The notes under the pieces: model-generated
What the model saw: only the letters and a program-made list of their open reading frames with translations
Database searches by the model: none
What the model was told of the DNA's origin: nothing
Part shown: positions 59,953 through 64,000 of the stretch, in pieces
How positions within the stretch are numbered: the first letter of the stretch is position 1
Layout of the letters: every line of letters begins with the position of its first letter
DNA from: Lutjanus erythropterus
Lineage: Eukaryota; Chordata; Actinopteri; Lutjaniformes; Lutjanidae
Direction: 5' to 3'
Assembly: GCA_020091685.1 (NCBI GenBank)
Contig: CM034605.1
Location: 10,674,218 to 10,738,217, forward strand
DNA: 64,000 nucleotides
Position numbers and translations under genes: made by a program

Positions 59953-62900
59953 ACAAATTGCATGTGTGTGCATGTGTTTTTGTGAAATTCCCTGTCTAAA
60001 ATAAGAAATTAAAACATGCTTACCACTAATGAGGGAAAGCTTACTGTGATTGTAATGCAATCAAGGAAAAACACCCCTCAGGCGATAGAGAGATGAAAGA
60101 GGAACAGTGCATTTTATCTATTTAACTAATGGGCCTGTGAACACAAGAATAGGGTCCAGACAAACACACATACACACACAGGCAAACACACACAGGTGAA
60201 TGTCAAATGTGCATCACGCATTAGACAAATAAGGTAATACCTTCAAGTCAGAGGATTCCCACAGAGAGTAGCCAGGCTGAAAGATGTTCAAAAACACTGC
60301 CTCCAGACTTCACTGTCATCAGGGTCCATGCAGACAGACAAGCCGGGAAGAAAGGGTACGTGCTGGCTAAGTTCTGGAGACAAAGGGACAATAAAGAAAG
60401 TGAAATAGCAAGAGAGGAGAGCGGGACAGAGAGAGCATATCAGGCAAAGAGGCATCCAGCTAAGGGAGCTTGCATGTTTATGACCCAAACCTCAGAACAG
60501 TACCATCACGGCGTGGGGGCAGATAATCTGTCTTATAGAGTCAAATCTCGCCTGGTTGTCTGTAGGATTTTTTAAGCTCTGTAAACTGGGAGAGAGTGCA
60601 GACCGCAGGCCCGTGACCTTTCCTGTCTGACACTGGTCACCTGCTGTCACGTGCGAGGGCTGACCCACAGCAGTGAATGATGGCTGCATACTCTGCTTCA
60701 ACCCCCCTCTGTGACACACACACACACACACATACTGTAACCACTGTGGAGCGGATAAACCACCTCTCACTCAACAGCACACCAATGCTCCTAACACATC
60801 AAGACCATAATAAATCACAAATTAGAAGTGTGTGTGAGTGTATGTGTTTCGAGGGGGGGTGGACTTTCCAGAAAGCACTGGTCCGGTGCTTAATTCGATT
60901 CTTAATGGAAGGCAAAATTTCCAAAGGAAAACTTTCATTGGGCACAAAATGACTTTCCTTAGTTTTCACTTTCTTACACTGTGAGATAGATTGAGATTGA
61001 TAAATGCTGGCAGTGCAGTGCCAGCCCATGCATGGTGTACCTCATTTAACTGATTTGTGTAATTTCCTCACTAAACAGTGATTAATAAATGGTTACCTAA
61101 ACAAATGACTGAAAAAAGGCTGAAAATATATGGCTGAGAAAGCTTTTTAACTTCTCAACCAAAAAATTTGGTGCAATGCTTGTCTGATAAACATCTCATT
61201 TAATAGAATAATGATTCATGCCTTGAAGAGTTCTGGCAGTATTATTCCTTATAGGCCATTATTTGCAATTTTATCTCCCAAAAACCACACAACACATACA
61301 TAATTAAAGTGACTATTATTTGTTTCATCTGTGCTACAGTATGTATACTTGCTCTGTAGTCCATAGGTTCAATTTATGACTATTCTAGTTATTGGAATTT
61401 GGTAGACATTTTAATATGGGGGTGGATGATCTTACCAAAAACTAATATAACAAGATATTTAATCGCAATCGCAATCCACCACAACTGCAGTCTTTTTTCT
61501 CAATTCTGAAAAGCCCTGTAGACTACAGCCAAACTGAACTGAATGTCTCTATCTGAACCATTAAAACACAATATTGCATTAAAGATACCACACAGGTTTC
61601 CAAAAACCTGGATTTAATTTGAAGTTGTAAACAGAAGCCAAAAGATAACCTAATCATAGAATTACACTTTTCAAGTACTCACAAATCAATTGAATCAGTT
61701 ACCCAAGGAAGAGTCACATGATGTAATTCACCCAGTCAGCATAGCTATCTAGTAACTACATCACTGTATTGGTTTGTTCATGTTGCACAGATCCACTAGT
61801 CAATGAAGTTAACTGAAGTTTTGAAACAGAAAGTAGGAGGACATTAAATTCTGTCATCTCAGGTTGTGGACACCTTAAACAGGTTGTGTCAAGAAGGGAA
61901 CCCCAGACCTGCAAAAGATCTTGTGAGAGTGATCATTTTAACCCAAACTATCATCTTTCTCTAACCCTAACCAAGTCTATTCTGTCCCTTAACCTACCTA
62001 GATTTTAATCACGTCATTGTCTCATTATAAAACATAGTTAATTTGTACAAGGTGCACAATGAAGAAAATGGCAGTAATGCTGAATCCATACCTCCCTGAC
62101 ACGCAGTTATTATTATAAACTATATTATAAACTTTACAGAACTTATATTAACCGAGGGGCTGTTGTATTGGATTACATGCTATTGTGTGAGCATTGCTGT
62201 TATTTTGTTCCCCTGTATGGTATCTCCAATAAAATCTAAACATAAATATGCTTTTTAAAAATGTATCCATGATGATAATTTCATTGATTCTTCATTAAGA
62301 TGTAAAATATGATATCCTATAACTCATTTCAAATTAATTTCTACCCTTGAAAAAACTTAGACAGAAACCTCCTGGATATAAAAAACCTTGTCTTGTGTGA
62401 ATAAATGTGATTGGAGATCAGATTCTCTTCTTAAGAATGTCTCCTCTCCTGATAATAAGGCCAGCTCCCCCTGTGGTGCCACAACAGTGGAGTGACCTTG
62501 TCACCAGGGTGCCATGTGTCACAGTGGGGGGACCCAGAGGGAGAGGAGGGGGTGAACAGATCATCTCCCTGCATGCGCGGTACCCGTGCCCTACCCTTCC
62601 TGCTCCCACCACAGGCCCGGCACCAGAGAAGCCGGAGCAGGGAGAAGAGCAGCTCCAGGCTCTGGAGAACATGACTCCAATTAAGCTGTGGAGGCCCGGC
62701 TCACGCTCCACTGCCTCAGCCCGGTCGTCCTATGCAGGAAGACACGCAGTCAACGCAGGGAAGTGAACTCTGTCAGCGTAGTCAAGATAGTCGCTGAGAG
62801 AGTTAGATTCCGCTTTACAAACAATTTGTAGCAGATAAGGAGGACTCACCGGGATCCATCAAGAAACCGCAGACTATAAAATCATGATTGCCGCAGTTTT

Positions 62901-64000
62901 GATAATGGTAAACGACATGAAAATTTAACAAAAAACCACAAGCAGCGGCAGCAATGATAGCTTGTTTCCTGTTTTGAGAGCCCTGGAGAAAAAATGTGGC
63001 GAGTTAAGCACACAGTAATAGATGAGAGCGATTGAGAGGCCTCGTTTTCCCCTGTGATTAAAAATGTATGTTGCCACACGCAGCCTTTGGTGTGGAACTC
63101 TCCTGGAAAAGGAGCTGGTTAATATTCAGGCCCATGTCTGGCTAATGTCTTAAAGTGATAAATAGGAGGGGGTTGCTGCCGTTTGATTGTTCTTCACAGG
63201 CAGTCTGGGAGCAGCAGCACAGGGGGATTTAAGGTGGAGGAATCCTCTCAAAGCTCCTCATTCATTCACTCTCAGACGCCCCATCATTAATTGGGCCTGT
63301 CGACATGACTCCTCTGTACCCAGGGCCACTGGCAGCTACCATGGTGGATGAGCTTTTTAAGACAGTTCAAAAGAGTCCTTGCCTCATGAAAGGCATTCAA
63401 ATTACATGAAATTGCATTCATGTCAAGCCTTGCAGGCATATTCATACAGTACACTGGCATAATGTCTTGTTTCGTGCCCTGCATATCTGTGTGACTATAT
63501 AATCGTCCTCTTGGGAGCAAATCGCACTATAAAGAGTATGCTTTACAAACTATTAATACGTAATGTTTCATTTTTCAAACAACTGTATACATACATAGAG
63601 TAAATACTGCGCTGTATGATGTCAAGGAAAAACAATTCACTTCTCTGTAATGTAAATATAACAATCTTTTCTAATTAAAAGTGGCATAAAATACCCCAGA
63701 GTAACTGACATTATGGAAGATATTACTTCCATAACAAGCCAGTTTTGTTTCATGCAAAACAGGATGTAATATTCTCCGTTAAAACATATAAAATTCCACA
63801 GGGAGTCAACGGTGTTATCATTTCAAATGAAAGCTGAATGTACAGTAGTTGGAGCTGCTTGGAAGAAAACTTCACAAGTCGGTTTAAGCATTTAAACGTA
63901 ACCCAGATGTATCAGTGTGTTAAAGATTTATCTTGGATTATTTGATGTGGGGTTGTATGAGGTACTTACCAATAGTCAGTGTACTACCTACGGTAGATGC
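59953..64000. other. Upstream flank, mostly repeat-poor
   Basis: A CA run lies at 60714-60732. 62400-62770 is GC-moderate with open frames on both strands (119 and 97 codons) but no motif or splice context that I can support. 62960-63520 is repeat-free with AT-rich homeobox-like cores and could be conserved non-coding DNA. No gene was identified. Confidence 0.4.

Noticed and set aside
62407..62766. Open frames of 119 (plus) and 97 (minus) codons
   Set aside because: No recognised domain, no convincing splice context and both strands open, as expected for a GC-richer segment with few stops. Could be revisited with conservation data.

Overview
The window looks like vertebrate nuclear DNA, most likely from a ray-finned (percomorph-type) fish. 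It has long introns with GT-AG boundaries, many dinucleotide microsatellites, and dense short interspersed DNA-transposon relics of kinds that recur in teleost genomes. That last point is from memory, not from a search. There are no prokaryotic operons, CRISPR arrays or rRNA genes.

The only protein-coding gene I can support is the 5' two thirds of an estrogen-related receptor gene on the minus strand, best called esrrb (ERR-beta, NR3B2). Five coding exons are in phase: 46770-46721 (alternative long N-terminus), 29710-29301 (N-terminal domain and first zinc finger), 19635-19519 (second zinc finger), 9691-9581 (C-terminal extension and hinge) and 9067-8906 (start of the ligand-binding domain). 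They join without frame breaks into 283 codons plus one base. Introns are about 17.0, 9.7, 9.8 and 0.5 kb. The exons for the rest of the ligand-binding domain are not in the window and must lie to the left of base 1, so bases 1-8905 are intron 5.

Region by region: 1-8905 is intron 5, full of nested transposon relics; 8906-9691 holds two exons and a short intron with a perfect DR1 nuclear-receptor motif; 9692-19518 is intron 3; 19636-29300 is intron 2; 29711-46720 is intron 1, with several repeat-poor stretches that look like conserved non-coding DNA and an AT-rich block at 44.4-46.0 kb; 46721-47520 holds the first coding exon and a CpG-enriched leader/promoter candidate; 47520-64000 is upstream flank or further 5' intron, with a second CpG-rich candidate at 51.96-52.2 kb.

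The most interesting observations are: a 5-codon upstream ORF whose stop overlaps the start codon of the long isoform; a transposon-like insertion with an exact TTAA duplication that carries a DR3+DR1 half-site cluster inside the intron of a nuclear receptor gene; a second DR1 placed over the likely branch-point region before exon 5; inverted copies of one repeat family flanking the zinc-finger exon; and repeated nesting of one MITE-like family inside other repeats.
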